Positions 12,077-24,051 of a stretch of 64,000 bases of DNA are shown piece after piece (the stretch's first letter is position 1; every line of letters starts with the position of its first letter). The translations under genes were made by a program, and so were the position numbers. The notes under the pieces were generated by a model that had not been told where the DNA came from, ran no database searches, and was given only the letters and a program-made list of their open reading frames with translations. The stretch comes from Pholiota molesta (taxonomy: Eukaryota; Basidiomycota; Agaricomycetes; Agaricales; Strophariaceae), in contig JACGCK010000001.1 of the NCBI GenBank assembly GCA_014925825.1, positions 806,001 to 870,000 of the forward strand, written 5' to 3'.

Positions 12077-14314
12077 CTACAACAAGATAGCGCTACATTG
12101 AATGATCACCCACGCAATGAATGTGGCGCACAACGACAAATCAGGAAGAATGGTTTTTGTGCCGCTTTTAGCTTTGGCAGAAGAAGTCCCATTGCTGTTG
12201 GAGATTCCGGTTTTGCTAGGGAGACCAGGTGTGGGCTGGGCAGGAGACATCCCGCCCCCAAAAACAACTGCCATGCCAGGAGAAGGCACGTTGATCGTGC
12301 AGCCATTTGTACAATCAATTTGGGAGTTAGGTGGTGCCCAAGAGGCATTTGCTGCTATCAAATTCCCATCACCGACGCCGGCGTACGTTTGCCCACCCCA
12401 TGCGATGTTCTCGACTTCCGACAGACTGTCGCCACTAAGGTATTTTACCGTCACTGCGTTGCTTGTGTTGGACGGGAATGTATTGGCAGGGATAGTGAAA
12501 GAGGCAGTAGCGCTAGTGGAGGAGGTTGTGTTGGCATAATTGAAAAGCACCAGTTGGTGAATGGCGGAGTCGCTGGCATCGTAGATAGCGTAGCCACTGA
12601 CTGCGGCGTTTGCTGTGCTCTTTGACCCTTCAACGTTGAGATCGACAACAATAGCTCCCTTGGTCGAGTGGAGAGCTTCTGCAGTGACAAGTAGACTGTA
12701 GAACGTGGGGTTAGTTGTCCATGGCCCAGGTCCGCCGTTGGGTCCGATCGGAGGAGTAAATAAGTTGTAAGTGATTCCTCGTTCACGGGTATGATATAGG
12801 CCGCGCTGAATCCGACGGATGCTAGTTGGAGAGTATAATCAACCGTCCACAGGGATCCTACAGCGAACGAGTCCGAGACATGGGAATTCCACCGCAAGAC
12901 GCCGAGTTGAATTCGCTCATGATGACTTCTTGCTGATTGGAACCCTGACTTGAGAGGACTTTACCAATTCCTGGGCTCTGCCACGCGGCAAGGCCGACAA
13001 CTCCACGATTGAAGATTAGATACGAACACATCATATTACAATTCACTTACCATTCGAATGTGTAGTGTAGTAAGAAATTCCTACTTTGCTAGTCCCCGAA
13101 CAGAAGTTTTGAGGATAGTGCTGAAGACTATAGCAGAGATTGTTAGGCGTTGGTCGACAGTTTGAACGACAGCACGAACGATATGTATTTCAAATCAGTG
13201 CCAAACCTTGATGTATAACCTTCATCAAGAAGTGCGCCCAAGTCCTGTGAAGATGAACCATTACGTCACTTAAAGCGATTAACTTGGCATAAATGACTCG
13301 CGTACCCATTGGCAACATATCGTGGGTCCGCCGATGTCAGGCTTATCCAGAATATTGCCCGCAGATGTCGTGTTGAGATGATCCAAAACTTCTTGGAATT
13401 CCTGAGAGAACGGGAAATCTATTATTGGTAATTGATAAGTAGAAGCAAAAGAGGACAAACATCCATATAAATAGTAGTTGTATAATTTTGGACATTGGGC
13501 TTCAAGCGGCCAGTGTAAAGATCTGGTTCCTAAAAATCAATTCAGTATTCAAAAGGTCACAGTCAAGCAGTGTTCAAAAATCTCACATTACCCAATAAAA
13601 ATGCATCTAGAGTTTCACCCAATTTGTCTGTCGCCGCACCTAACATACCGTGCTTTAGCATACACCCTTTGCATATCTCAATTCAGGAAGCCGAGCATAC
13701 CAGCGACAAGGGGAACATTGGTACTATTGGGGTCCTCAAGCGATAGTCCTTGAAAAAGAATGGCCAACCACATATCAAAAATAGAGCATATCAATTACGG
13801 GTTTTGAAAACTAACCGATCAGATAGTAGGCACCTCCAATGTCCGAAGAAACCTTATCCAGAACATCCCAGAGGACTGGGCCGTAGGTGACTGGTTGGTC
13901 GTTTGCGTTCACGGGTCCAGAAGTTATTTGTATCATAGGAGACGCCAGCGAAGAATCATAGGTCGAACTATCTAGAGAGTTTCCTCCAATTCTCATCCGC
14001 AGAGGGTTGTTGTCTGTTCGCGAGCGCAGAGCCGTCAGATAGTTGACCATGGTGGGGGGAATGGTAGAAGTATCATTGCCGACTATGTCGTCAAGATTCG
14101 TTATCATTATCTGAACGTATTGAAATGGGAACTAAGGACGTACAGTAATAGTCCAGGAAGCTGAGCTCAAAGCTGATTCCCAGAAAATTTTGCTGAACAA
14201 CATGGCTGGAAGAAAGGGAAGAAGGGATTGAGATCTGAATGGCGTCGGCCACAACACTCAGACAGAGCCATGAAGAGAGAAGAAAGCGCTAAAAAGAATG
14301 GCGGGGTTAAGCAT
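12077..14314 (-). CDS. Secreted GH79 family glycoside hydrolase (beta-glucuronidase-like), probably GPI-anchored; three apparent frame breaks
   Basis: Resembles basidiomycete GH79 proteins acting on glucuronic-acid-bearing glycans. Seen: an N-terminal signal-like stretch (start MLNPAILFSAF, continuing LSSWLCLSVVADA), NFLGISFELSFLDYY, the family motif MRIGGNSLDSS, and VIMSEFNSASCGGIP, whose Glu is the likely nucleophile. The C-terminal beta domain contains SFAVGSLWTVDYTLQLA. The end is a hydrophobic tail (LCATFIAWVIIQCSAILL) after a Ser/Gly/Lys linker, typical of a GPI-attachment signal. The expected protein continues in another frame at three places, each short of one base: near 14282 in the signal peptide, near 12883 in a C run, and near 12793. 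Taken literally the gene is a pseudogene; sequence error is as likely. Family call firm, 5' start inferred. Confidence 0.75.
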
Positions 14315-16438
14315 TTGACTTATGAAGCTTAGGATGGATGTACATAGGTTTTGCGTTTTCAGTCAAAAAACACCCCGCTATATGAGGAAACAACAGCGCG
14401 GACGATACTGGCCGCAATGTTACTGATGTAAGGGGTTAGTTGAAACGGACCGTTACGAGGGTTCATTGATCCATGCTTGACTTTTGTGAAGGTTTGCGGC
14501 GTAAGCTTCGGATAGTTATAAATATCATAATGAATGAGAGAATTCCTACTCACATCCATTTATCCACGGCATGTTCTCGCCTTCTGGCTAAGTAGCTGCT
14601 GGACTTGTTCGTTCAGCAGCCACATAGGCTTAGAAATGCAAAGAGGCAGCCTAAAAACTTTCAGGCCTCTAAGAGACAGATATTTGGGTTGCTCTTGGGT
14701 TGCTTAAATGTCCTAAATGTTGAACAATGAATGGAAAGTGCACTGAAAATATCACTCCGATCACTACAATAGTAAATGGTGCTTGTGTAAGTATTGTCCC
14801 GAATTCTGGAGTAAGTGCGGGTACTTGCCTTCGTATGATTTCAGAATGACTGATAAAAGTCATTTTTCAATAAGTATTGATATATGATACCTGGAAGATG
14901 ACCAGAGTTTCCATGAGCTCATGTCAGAGGCTTTCTGGGGATTAAATATTGAACGCGTTTGACTGTGTGGAACGTCGTGATGACATGCTGCTTGTCATCT
15001 CTCATTCTCAAGTTCATTCCATCAGGTTTCTAGAAGATTGAATCAGATGATAGCATGTGGCGAACTGGTAAGTTGCAACAGAGTTCAAGCCTTACTATAA
15101 GCACTAGCAGATCGACCACCTGACGATGGTGGCACAAATTGAACCTCATGTAGAGCAAACAAGGACCAACGTCACGAATAAGCGGAGTACCGACGCCGCC
15201 GGCACCGATTGGCATCCCGGTCCGCTATCCCGTAACATCGCTGCCGTCAAAGTTGATTCTTCGAGCTTTGCTACTATTACTTACCACCTCTATTGCGTCC
15301 AATGAGTTATTTGGGTAGGCATATCATGCATCTTTCCTCCTCCCTTGCGTTGATTGCAAGTTGGACCCCAAGTTTTACTCACCTGATGGCTGCCATTATG
15401 GCTACGAGATCGCCTGAGGATGTTATCTTGATGTTTCCTGCCATACATCTAACGTCAGCCAAGTGATGCCCGCTCACTTCGAGCAGACAATTGCAAAAGT
15501 AAGTATTGCGAAAGTTTGGTTGAAAAGTCCTAAGCCATACGTCTACCCATGATATTTTTCTATCATTCATCTAGGTGTCCAGCGCAATGCAACATCAGGC
15601 AACATCGCTATCGACATTCTCGATTTAATCAGCTTAGAGCGCAAATTTGAACTTTGAATACCCGTTGCGAACCTCGGTATTAATTTGTATGTATATCTCG
15701 ACGGTTCATATGTCAGCAGAAATGAATTTTTCTGCTGAAGCACTCCCAGATGCCAGGGCCAGGCTAACGGCAACATACTCGGCAGGTATTGGCGGCCTGA
15801 ATTGTCCGTATATACAAACATGAACTTCGAAATAAGTACATAGTGCAAACGGTTATAAAAGCACTTTAAATAGTTTGGATGGGATGCACATAAAAGGCTG
15901 AAGTGGCTACGATATACCGCCCACCTCAGAAAGGCCATCGCGTGGACTTGGCCTACTCACCCTAAGTATCAACTTTTCCAATGCCTCTAATCGTAATGTT
16001 TGTTGATTCATAAGTACCTTCTCTTGTGATAACTGGCAAATTTACTTTGGGGATCTTGAACTTACTTAAGTACCAAGTAAGTATGACGATGTTGTTGCCG
16101 AGTACTTACTACACCGCGCCATTTGACCGCCATCACGCAAAAATCAGATGGCCTATTTAGGAATTACAAGTGCTTAATATGGCAATTGATCCTGTTTCGG
16201 GTGTTTTTTCATCAGGGACGAGATACCAAGGAAGTGCTATGTGTTCCTCGACATCGCTAACGGCGAGCCACATTAATCGACATTATTATTTGCCAATGAT
16301 GAGTCCAAGGACTACCGGATAATAATAAAGAGAGATTAATTTTGTTTCGATCGTAACTAGTCAGCTTTATAAGTCCAGCCCAAGTCCAATCCCTCCTTTA
16401 CCCATTACCATCACAACAACTACCTATAATCATTCAAA
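14315..16438. other. Gene-poor 2.1-kb interval
   Basis: No gene could be supported. Open stretches on the minus strand at 15567-15938 and 15379-15570 contain short protein-like runs (for example GNIKITSSGDLVAIMAAI) next to plausible splice sites, but I could not assemble a family or a consistent exon chain. They may be remnants of a small gene or chance. The last 100 bp before 16439 should be the promoter and leader of the coiled-coil gene. Confidence 0.35.
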
Positions 16439-17109
16439 ATGAGCTCCGTGCAACAAAAAAGCGGTGGAGGTTCCAGCGAGGAGACACCCTCTCCGAAAGT
16501 CGTCAAGAAGATGGAGAAAGAAATCAACAAAGAAGCCAAACACGAGGAACAGAACGTGAAAGGGGTAGTCAAGGACCTTGCTAAGACGCAAAAAGCGGAG
16601 GGAAAAGCCCAGAAGGTACAAATTCTTTGCTTCAGAGAGTTTTATGCTTAGTATTTCTGACCTAAAGAATAGGACGCCTCGAAAGCGGACAATACCTTGA
16701 GCAAGCTTCAAAAAACGGAGCACGGCACTCTCAAAAACTTACACAAAGCTCAGGAGAAGCACGACGTAGCGCTTGCTAAGCTGCATAAAGCTGAGCAAGA
16801 TCTTGAGGTAGTGCTATAGCTTTTATCAGGATATCACAAAGCGTTCCTGATATACGTTATACGACTGCCATCGAAGCTGTCGAAGCGCAACCACGCACAA
16901 CTTCAAGGGGCTGTGCAGTCCAAGAACGCAAACGTGGAAGGCGTAATGAAGCAGCAGGAAGAAAATGCGGTAAGAAATGTCTTCCACTTCCCCGCTTTAC
17001 AAGACTAATTAGATTTAATCTCCAGCAAGCTCGTAATGAGAGGCTCAATTCCCTGCATGGCATTCATAATGAAAGCGTGAAATCGGAATTGCCAACGGCG
17101 GGAGTTTGA
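16439..17109 (+). CDS. Small charged coiled-coil protein, unknown function
   Basis: Four exons join cleanly: 16439-16615, then an exon from 16671, an exon starting LSKRNHAQLQGAVQSKN near 16870, and a last exon from about 17027 ending ELPTAGV. The product is about 160 residues, Lys/Glu/Gln/Ala-rich and almost wholly helical in appearance, with repeated KxxKxE-type heptads (KKMEKEINKEAKHEEQ, then LHKAQEKHDVALAKLHKAEQ). No signal peptide, membrane segment or catalytic motif. It looks like a lineage-typical basidiomycete protein rather than a known family; structural scaffolding is only a guess. Convergent with the isochorismatase-like gene, about 140 bp apart. Confidence 0.65.
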
Positions 17110-17246
17110 TTTGTTCGAAGTAGTATATTTATCGAATTACGACATGCCACCCAAGTATCTAGGCCCTATAACGCTCGATTTCAAGATGTAAACCCTTTGT
17201 ACCCAACCCTTAGTCTATGATCCACATCTATATTATTTGCATGCCT

Positions 17247-18238
17247 TCAATATTTTGAGACCACAGCACCTCCACTGGCTACTTTGGAGGGTTCCTTGGC
17301 CGCAGTAACTCGACCTTGAAGAAGCGCTTCCCCGTTTATCTTTGTTGTTTCCTTTTCCTCTTTAATCATTCTGCTGAACGCCTTGAAAGGGGCCAAACTT
17401 GCGTCACCCATGAGCTGGAATGCCACGCTTTCGCTTGTACCGATGCGTGCACCTTCAGTGCGCATGCGATCAAGAGCAATAGGAATTTCGAAGGAGTTGC
17501 ATGATGAGACACCGTCAGCGAGGACATGGGGAATGTAAATTCCACTGTCGAGGATGGACAGTACGGTTTGGAGGACGCAAACGTGTGACTGATATTCGGG
17601 TGCATCAATTCGTTCATAGTTAAATAGATTTATCATGCAAGGTTAATTGGAATCGAGTTGGGAAATTAGCATAGTTTGGTGTGACGAATGCATGGAAGCA
17701 GACCTCAATGCCAAAAATAACGATTGACTTGATACAGGGCCGGGCGTTGAGAACAGCTCTAACGTCTGGAGTGACCATTGAGAAAAGACTCTTGTCGAAA
17801 GCACCGAGTAGGAGAGTCCCGAGTGAGTCCAGTTCTATATCAGGATCTGTAGGACCCAAGGCTTTCCACCACAATGATGATTTGAGCATTCTTTAGTGCA
17901 TACAATATTCATAGGGGTAGAAATACCTCTAGTATTCTGCGTCGTGCAAATGACTGGGATATCTAAGAGCTGTTCAAGCGTGCTCAGATCAGCTCAAAAG
18001 GGTTAGAACACTGTAGAAGAATGATGCCACTTACCTTTGCCAGCTTGATCATCTTCCTTGAAGTCGATACAACATGTTCGTAACCGTGGATCGCAGGCTC
18101 TAGGCACAATGCTTTAGATGATTTGGGTTCCAAGACCTGTCTACACTCACTGAACTTGGTTTGCACATCGCAAAGGAAGAATACGGTAGAGGCAGGATCG
18201 AGCTTTGGAGGTGGCATGGTGCTGAGAAGAGACGACAA
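17247..18238 (-). CDS. Isochorismatase-like (ISOC1/2 type) cysteine hydrolase domain protein
   Basis: Single-domain protein of the isochorismatase-like superfamily, most like eukaryotic ISOC1/ISOC2 of unknown physiological substrate. The three residues expected for the family triad are visible: Asp in STVFFLCDVQTKF, Lys in LLGAFDKSLFSM, and Cys in ESHVCVLQTVLSIL. The second exon is PAIHGYEHVVSTSRKMIKLA, and GPTDPDIELDSLGTLLL follows. Introns fall after TKF (rejoining as FKPAIHG), after LAK, before the GPTDPDI exon, and between GIE and SHVCV. The likely start is the inner MPPPKLDP (18217), with an alternative at 18238. The end is GGAVVSKY at 17247. It lies 154 bp downstream of the aldolase gene on the same strand. 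Confidence 0.85.
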
Positions 18239-18391
18239 CCCACGGGAAAGGACTACTTACAATGATCTTTTCTAGTTATTTCAAGTCACGTTTGATCTAA
18301 TCAGGACACTCAAGTTTTCTTGTACTGGAATATTTGTTTTTTCCCATCACCATCCAGTCCCATCGCCATCCGAAAGGGAGGGACTCCTATG

Positions 18392-19886
18392 TTAATACAC
18401 ACCACGGAAATAATTTATGCAATCATCAGCATCATTTCTAGTAGTAGCTATGGATTGCGACGTCTTCTTGCGTTTTCTACTATTGATATCGTCGAGTTTC
18501 CCTAACTCTGTAGCATTCCATTGGGTCAACGCGACAACGTCTCCAGCAAGATTCATCAAATCAACTGCAATAAATGAAGAAATTAGATATTGAAAAGATC
18601 ACAAAATTTTCAAAACCAGATCTGCAAGAAGGCATCTCCATTGTAGAAAGAATGTGGAACCATAGAGCAAAATAATCAGGGCTCACATCCTTGCGCAAAT
18701 CTAACCCTGACATGTTCGGCCGCAGTACAAAACATTCCAGCATACTTGCCCGCATTGTGGGAAGCTGCAAGAATGCGCTTTATGGCCTCTTGTACCTCTG
18801 GAATGGACTCGTGTTCGTGAGATGGATATCCCATGGATGACGCGAGGTCATTTGGGCTAGAGTACATGTCAATTGATCCAATTATGTATCAGTACCATTA
18901 GATGTCGTTTACCCAATAAAAAGCATATCTTCATGTTCATTCGAGTGGCGTAAGCACTTATCAAGAGCGGACAAAACAGGCTGACTGACCGATACCATCA
19001 ACCTTCGCTATCTCTTCACAAATTTCTAATCCTTGCAATGTTTCGATCTGAACTGCAATGAAAGTATTCCTGTTTGCGGTGCGCACATATTCGGGAAACG
19101 TTTGTCGGAATATAGCAGGGGCGAAGGGTGAACCAACACCTCTGACACCTGAGAGTGAGGAAGAAGAGTTGGAAATGGAAGTTTGCGTAGATTTTGTCTG
19201 AGCAGGAAACTTGGCATATGAAACAAGCTTTCGGGCCTCCTCTGCCGTATTCATGAACGGAACAAGAATTCCATGCGCTGATAATAATGAACATGATCAT
19301 TAGTATTGAAATACGATAGAATGCCGGTTTATATACCTCCCGTATCCAGCGCACGTTTGACATACGCGTATTCAGGAGCGGGTATGCGGACGAGGGGAGA
19401 ACAATTCTCGGCTGCAATGGCACCGACAGACGCATGCATAGCTGCATCGTCAATATTTCCATGTTCGCAGTCTATTACAACGAACTGGAATCATAAACGG
19501 AGGTTACGAATCTCAACGCGCGAGATTAGGAACACTCACATCATAGCCCATCTGCGCTATCATACGCGCCAATGATGCTCCCGGAAACATCATCCATGAA
19601 CCTGTTCAAGTTGATATTGAATTAACATGAGCAACAGAGGGAAGAATGCCATACCAATCACAGGTCGTTTAGGGTTTTGGGCGTCCGCCATGATGCGTTG
19701 CAGGCCAAGTAATTCATCTTGGGAACCACCATTGCTATTAGTGGACAACTCTGTGGACGGGGTCACCGACGCAGTCTGACTGTCTCCAAAACTGGGAAGG
19801 AATCGCGAAAGCCTATCCATCTCGAAAAAGTCAACGATGAATGCAATGGATGGAAGAGTGAAGTTGGAAACCAAGAGTTTGCGCAT
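18392..19886 (-). CDS. HpcH/HpaI aldolase / citrate-lyase-family protein
   Basis: Class II pyruvate-type aldolase of the HpcH/HpaI family, which cleaves or forms 4-hydroxy-2-oxo acids; the in vivo substrate is not evident. Seen: MMFPGASLARMIAQMGYD; FVVIDCEHGNIDDAAMH with the conserved EHG; LVRIPAPEYAYVKRALDTGA; GVRGVGSPFAP with the conserved Arg; FIAVQIETLQGLE with the metal-ligand Glu; and DMLFIGPNDLASSMGYP, where the Asp is usually the second metal ligand. The C-terminal exon reads LAGDVVALTQWNATELGK and stops at 18392. Start is either 19886 or, more usual in appearance, MDRLSRFLPSFGD at 19820. A Ser-rich insert (QTSISNSSSSLSG) precedes the GVRG motif. At least six introns. Confidence 0.87.
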
Positions 19887-20134
19887 GACATTGTGATCAT
19901 AATATCATTTTTCTCAAGATCTCATATGAAGACACATGGAAATGCTGAGGGAAGATAAGCATGGGGAACATGGGTATGTAAGCGCTCCGGACATCCGAGT
20001 GATAAAAATAGGAGTGAACTATGTTCATACAACACAAGAAGATTTTGCAAGAGATGGTGCGAACGAAAATGCCTTGAGAAAAACTGAAAATCAACGAAAG
20101 ACCTCTTCGAAAGTACACACGAATAAGAAGTAAA

Positions 20135-21869
20135 TCATGACATTATGACGTCGCCATCGGGTTGCACTCTTGGGGCTCCTCGTACAACGGAATTGACGAG
20201 TTCTCTTCTGATTTCTGGGCTGATTTGTGCGTGTGGCGTAGCTCGAATGACGTCTAGAAGGGCGTCTTTTTGGTCTGGTGTCAGGTCGGACGCATACCTG
20301 TAGAGTTACATACATTTAAAACCAGTGCTTTCATAATGTAGTTGACAAAAAACATACCGTTGTGCGAACACTAGTAAGCTCTGGTGCCAAAGAACAGGAA
20401 GCTTTTCACTGTCTCCTCGTGTCTTGGCTTTGTACGAATTTGAGAGTCGGATGAAATGAAATACAAGGGCATCAATGACTTTATAGGGGAGTTCGAATTT
20501 TTTGTCAATCAGCACTCGAATAAAAAGAGAATTGGGTCCTGATATGGGTTCAGTAACAGAGTCAAATAGGATGGAGCGTATTCCAACCTGTGTAATCCAT
20601 CTCTGCAATACGAAGGAGGGCGGCCGATGCATGCAGCACAGGAACTTTTGTCTTCGCTAGAATTGAAGCGATAATGGTGGCTTCTTTCAATGTGCAGCCT
20701 TGCTACGTAGGAAAGATAAGGATCACATCATAGGCGCGATAGATCGCAAACATACATCTAGCAGTGGGAAGATGATGCCTTTGAAAAAGGCGCCTGGCTT
20801 GTAAATTGATTTTTTCAATGCCTGGAAGTAATGCACGTTCAATTTCTTGTTCTCCGCAATATCTTCTCGGATAGCGTCCAGTAGTACAACTCCCAAGAAC
20901 AGCTGAGCTTGAGCGGGCTTCATATTGGATATAAAGATTTTGGTGGCGGCCTCGCATGCGTGTGGAGACCAATTTTCGGGATGGGTAAGCGCCAACATGC
21001 GTGCCCATGCTGGAAGGGAGGGAATAACTTTGAAAAGTTTGGGAAGAGGTCCGGATTTGTACCCTCGCAAGAGTTGACCGATTCTGAGAATACAACTGTG
21101 CGTTGAGCGAACCGATGTGGAACCACAGGTTATATTTCTCACTTTGTGTATGCTTCCACAACAGCAGGATTGAGACCAGCAGCAGGATCGGGCGCATCGT
21201 GGTCTGCAAGTTCAATCAGTATATGCTCGATTTCACATCACAAAAGTTTGCACCTTGATGCACTTTTTTGATAGCGGCAGTAGATACGACTTCCCCGCTA
21301 TCCAATTTCGCAAAAATCAAGTCGGCCAAAGTTTTACGTTCTCCGGCATTAGCAGGTAGGAAAGCATCAAGTGTTTCCATATCGCCTGCATCTATTTCCT
21401 GCCTCAAGTATCACGAGGTTTTGATGCGCGGGATTGCATTAAAACTCACATATTCCTCTTCAATGTCTTCTCCGTTCTCAGAGTGATCCTCCTCATCCTC
21501 ATCGTTAAACCTTGCTTGCGTTCTGGGTTTTGAAAGAACTCGGGTGCGTTCGTCTTCATCATCTTCTGGGACATCATCGTCCTCAGGCATTTCTAGCTCA
21601 TCCTGCTGATCCCTGGCTAATTCGAAGATGCGTCGTGATGTTTTGGGATCTAATATAACCTAAAGGCAGCTTAGCATTCTAGGATATGACAGATGAAATC
21701 AAGCCAACCTCAGACGAATCTTCTTCATCGTTTCTTGAATTGATCTTGGACTTTTTGCGTTTTCCTGGTTGTGAATCCGACCGTACTTGGCCTCGACCTC
21801 ATCTTCATCGAGCTGCACGAGCAGAGGGTCGTGCCTTGACTTTCCACTGGATTTTTGGGCTCGAGGCAT
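20135..21869 (-). CDS. ENP1: Bystin / ENP1, 40S ribosome biogenesis factor
   Basis: Nuclear/nucleolar protein needed for 20S pre-rRNA processing and export of pre-40S particles. Start [20 protein letters not shown] at 21869; the N-terminal third is acidic and disordered ([18 protein letters not shown]). The bystin domain follows: [72 protein letters not shown] and [18 protein letters not shown]. It ends ...QPDGDVIMS at 20135. All expected blocks are present in order and no frame break was seen. Head-to-head with the UDP-xylose synthase gene. Confidence 0.94.
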
Positions 21870-22023
21870 GATGAGAGTATGGTTTGGAGGAGAGCTTCTA
21901 GCGCCAAATATTTTCTGATCGGCAAATGCCATCGCGGCCAAATAAGGGAAGAGTGATTAGTGAACTCTATAAAGCTCTGCAAGGCGGGCTTATTTCTCCT
22001 CCATCCAATCCCATCCTTCAGAC
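21870..22023. promoter_or_regulatory. Bidirectional promoter between ENP1 and UXS
   Basis: 154 bp separate two divergent start codons, so the core promoters must be shared or overlapping. Nothing specific was recognised inside beyond short AT- and C/T-rich tracts. Confidence 0.5.
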
Positions 22024-23686
22024 ATGGCCACCGCCCCCGTAAGTCTCTGCGTTCTCTCTGCGCTTCTGCCTGTGTCGCCTTGTGCCCAACGCCGCCTTTG
22101 ACGCGCGCGTTCTGCGGTCATCGCGCGTTCCGTTATCCATCTGTCGCACAGTCCCAAAAACTCCCACTGACTGGCATCGCCTGCATAGCTTCGTACGCTG
22201 GACAAAAACGGTGCTGAAATCACCAGCGTCGGCTTCAATCGCTTCGGATTTGACAGTGAAGTCTCCATCGATGTCCTTCGTTCCTTGTACCTCCGCCCCC
22301 ACTACGCCGCCCGCATAGGCGATTTGAATAGCGATGCACTCTTGAAGGAAGATGGTCAAGATCAACAGCACGCCAAGTTCAATAAGGGTTTAACGGCATA
22401 CCAGTCCAAATCCATATACTATCCTGAGACCAACTCCATCTCTTACACTACCCTTTCGCGTTTTACGCCTGTCAAATTACTCCCACCTTCAGAGCGCAAG
22501 AGAATCCTCGTCACTGGCGGTGCTGGATTTGTAGGTTCCCATCTCGTTGACAGGCTTATGCTCCTTGGTCATGAAGTCACAGTCCTCGACAACTTTTTTA
22601 CTGGTTCAAAGACCACCGTTAGCCATTGGATTGGACATCCAAACTTCGAGATGGTTCGCCACGACGTCGTCGAGCCATTCATGATTGAATGCGATCGTAC
22701 GTACTTCTTATCGTCTTAAGATGACGCTCCGAGCTCCGCTGACATATTTTTAGAAATCTATCACCTTGCTTGTCCTGCGTCGCCCCCTCACTACCAATTC
22801 AATGCCGTCAAAACCATCAAGACATCATTCATGGGTACACTGAACATGCTTGGTCTGGCTAAGCGCACAAAAGCGCGATTCTTGATTAGCAGTACATCTG
22901 GTATAGAATTTCCTTCTCCGCCGCATAAATGCATTCTCCTCATATTTCATCTTAGAGGTCTACGGTGATCCCGAGGTTCATCCACAACATGAAGAATAGT
23001 GAGTGACATCAAAATGTTATATGCTGCACTTATTAATTCTTGCAGCTGGGGCCATGTTAATCCCATCGGCCCTCGTGCATGCTACGATGAGGGAAAACGT
23101 GTTGCCGAAACTTTAACCTATGGTTTCCAACGTCAAGATGGGGTTGAAGTGCGGGTTGCTCGCATTTTCAACACTTATGGGCCTAGAAGTAAGTTCAATG
23201 TCATCCAGCGCCACCTTAATTACTCTAACTAATTTCCCGTGGTCAGTGAACCCTTATGATGGGCGCGTTGTTTCGAACTTTATCGTGCAAGCCCTCAAAG
23301 GAGAAGACATGACAGTCTACGGTGACGGAAAACAAACACGCTCCTTCCAATATATTCATGATCTCGTCGATGGCCTCATTGCACTCATGAACTCCGACGA
23401 GTCTCGTCCAGTGAACATCGGCAATGGCGACGAGTTCACCATTGGCGAATTCGCCGAGCTGGTCCGTGAGATTGTTGAGAAGGTTCAAGATGAGGATGGC
23501 GATAAGCGCACTAGACATGTCAATATTATCCACAAGCCGATGCCTACTGATGATCCTCAGATGCGCCGCCCAGATACAACCCGTGCCAAGGAGTCTTTGC
23601 AATGGCAGCCCAGATGGACCGTGCGTATGGGATTGGAGGAGATGGTCCGGTATTACAAGGCCAAGATGGCTGAGGGCAACCTTTAG
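22024..23686 (+). CDS. UXS1: UDP-glucuronate decarboxylase (UDP-xylose synthase)
   Basis: NAD-dependent extended short-chain dehydrogenase that turns UDP-glucuronate into UDP-xylose for glycan and cell-surface polymer synthesis. A 15-nt first coding exon (MATAP) joins at 22191 to [16 protein letters not shown]. The core shows the Rossmann motif [42 protein letters not shown], the catalytic SSTSEVYGD and YDEGK (YxxxK) in [15 protein letters not shown], then [18 protein letters not shown] and [12 protein letters not shown]. It ends ...KAKMAEGNL at 23686. The 22.7-23.25 kb part is cut by four short introns. The usual membrane anchor of animal UXS is not obvious, so a soluble enzyme is likely. 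No frame breaks. Confidence 0.94.
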
Positions 23687-24051
23687 AGAGAGGAGGATCT
23701 CTCCTGGACTTTTTTCGTTCGATATACCTATAAAATTCTTGACATCGTTTCTCTTCCATCTGTGTCTGCCACTCCTAGATAGCCTGGGTTTTGTTTCCTT
23801 AAACAATTGCTGAAACGATCAACGACTCCGAACAACTGTACATATACTATATAGTTACGTGAATAATAATACTAATGGTATCAGGTATCAAATATTACTT
23901 GGTTACTAGTAAGTAGAGTTCGCCATTACAGTAACGTACATGATGTCCGATGATCCTAGATACATACAAGGTAAGTATACATCGATGACAGCAATACATA
24001 TAACGAGCGCTCTACAACAAAAACATTAAAATACGATAAGTGGGTCACTTC
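23687..24051. other. Convergent intergenic region (UXS / second hydrolase 3' ends)
   Basis: About 365 bp, AT-rich, with repeated ATACTA/TATACTAT-like stretches near 23840-23890. It should hold both 3'-UTRs and poly(A) sites. No gene seen. Confidence 0.45.

Noticed and set aside
22285..22285. Met at 22285 as the start of UDP-xylose synthase
   Set aside because: The upstream exon and the 22024 ATG extend the same frame with family-like sequence ([20 protein letters not shown]), so 22285 is internal and not even an ATG-preferred site.
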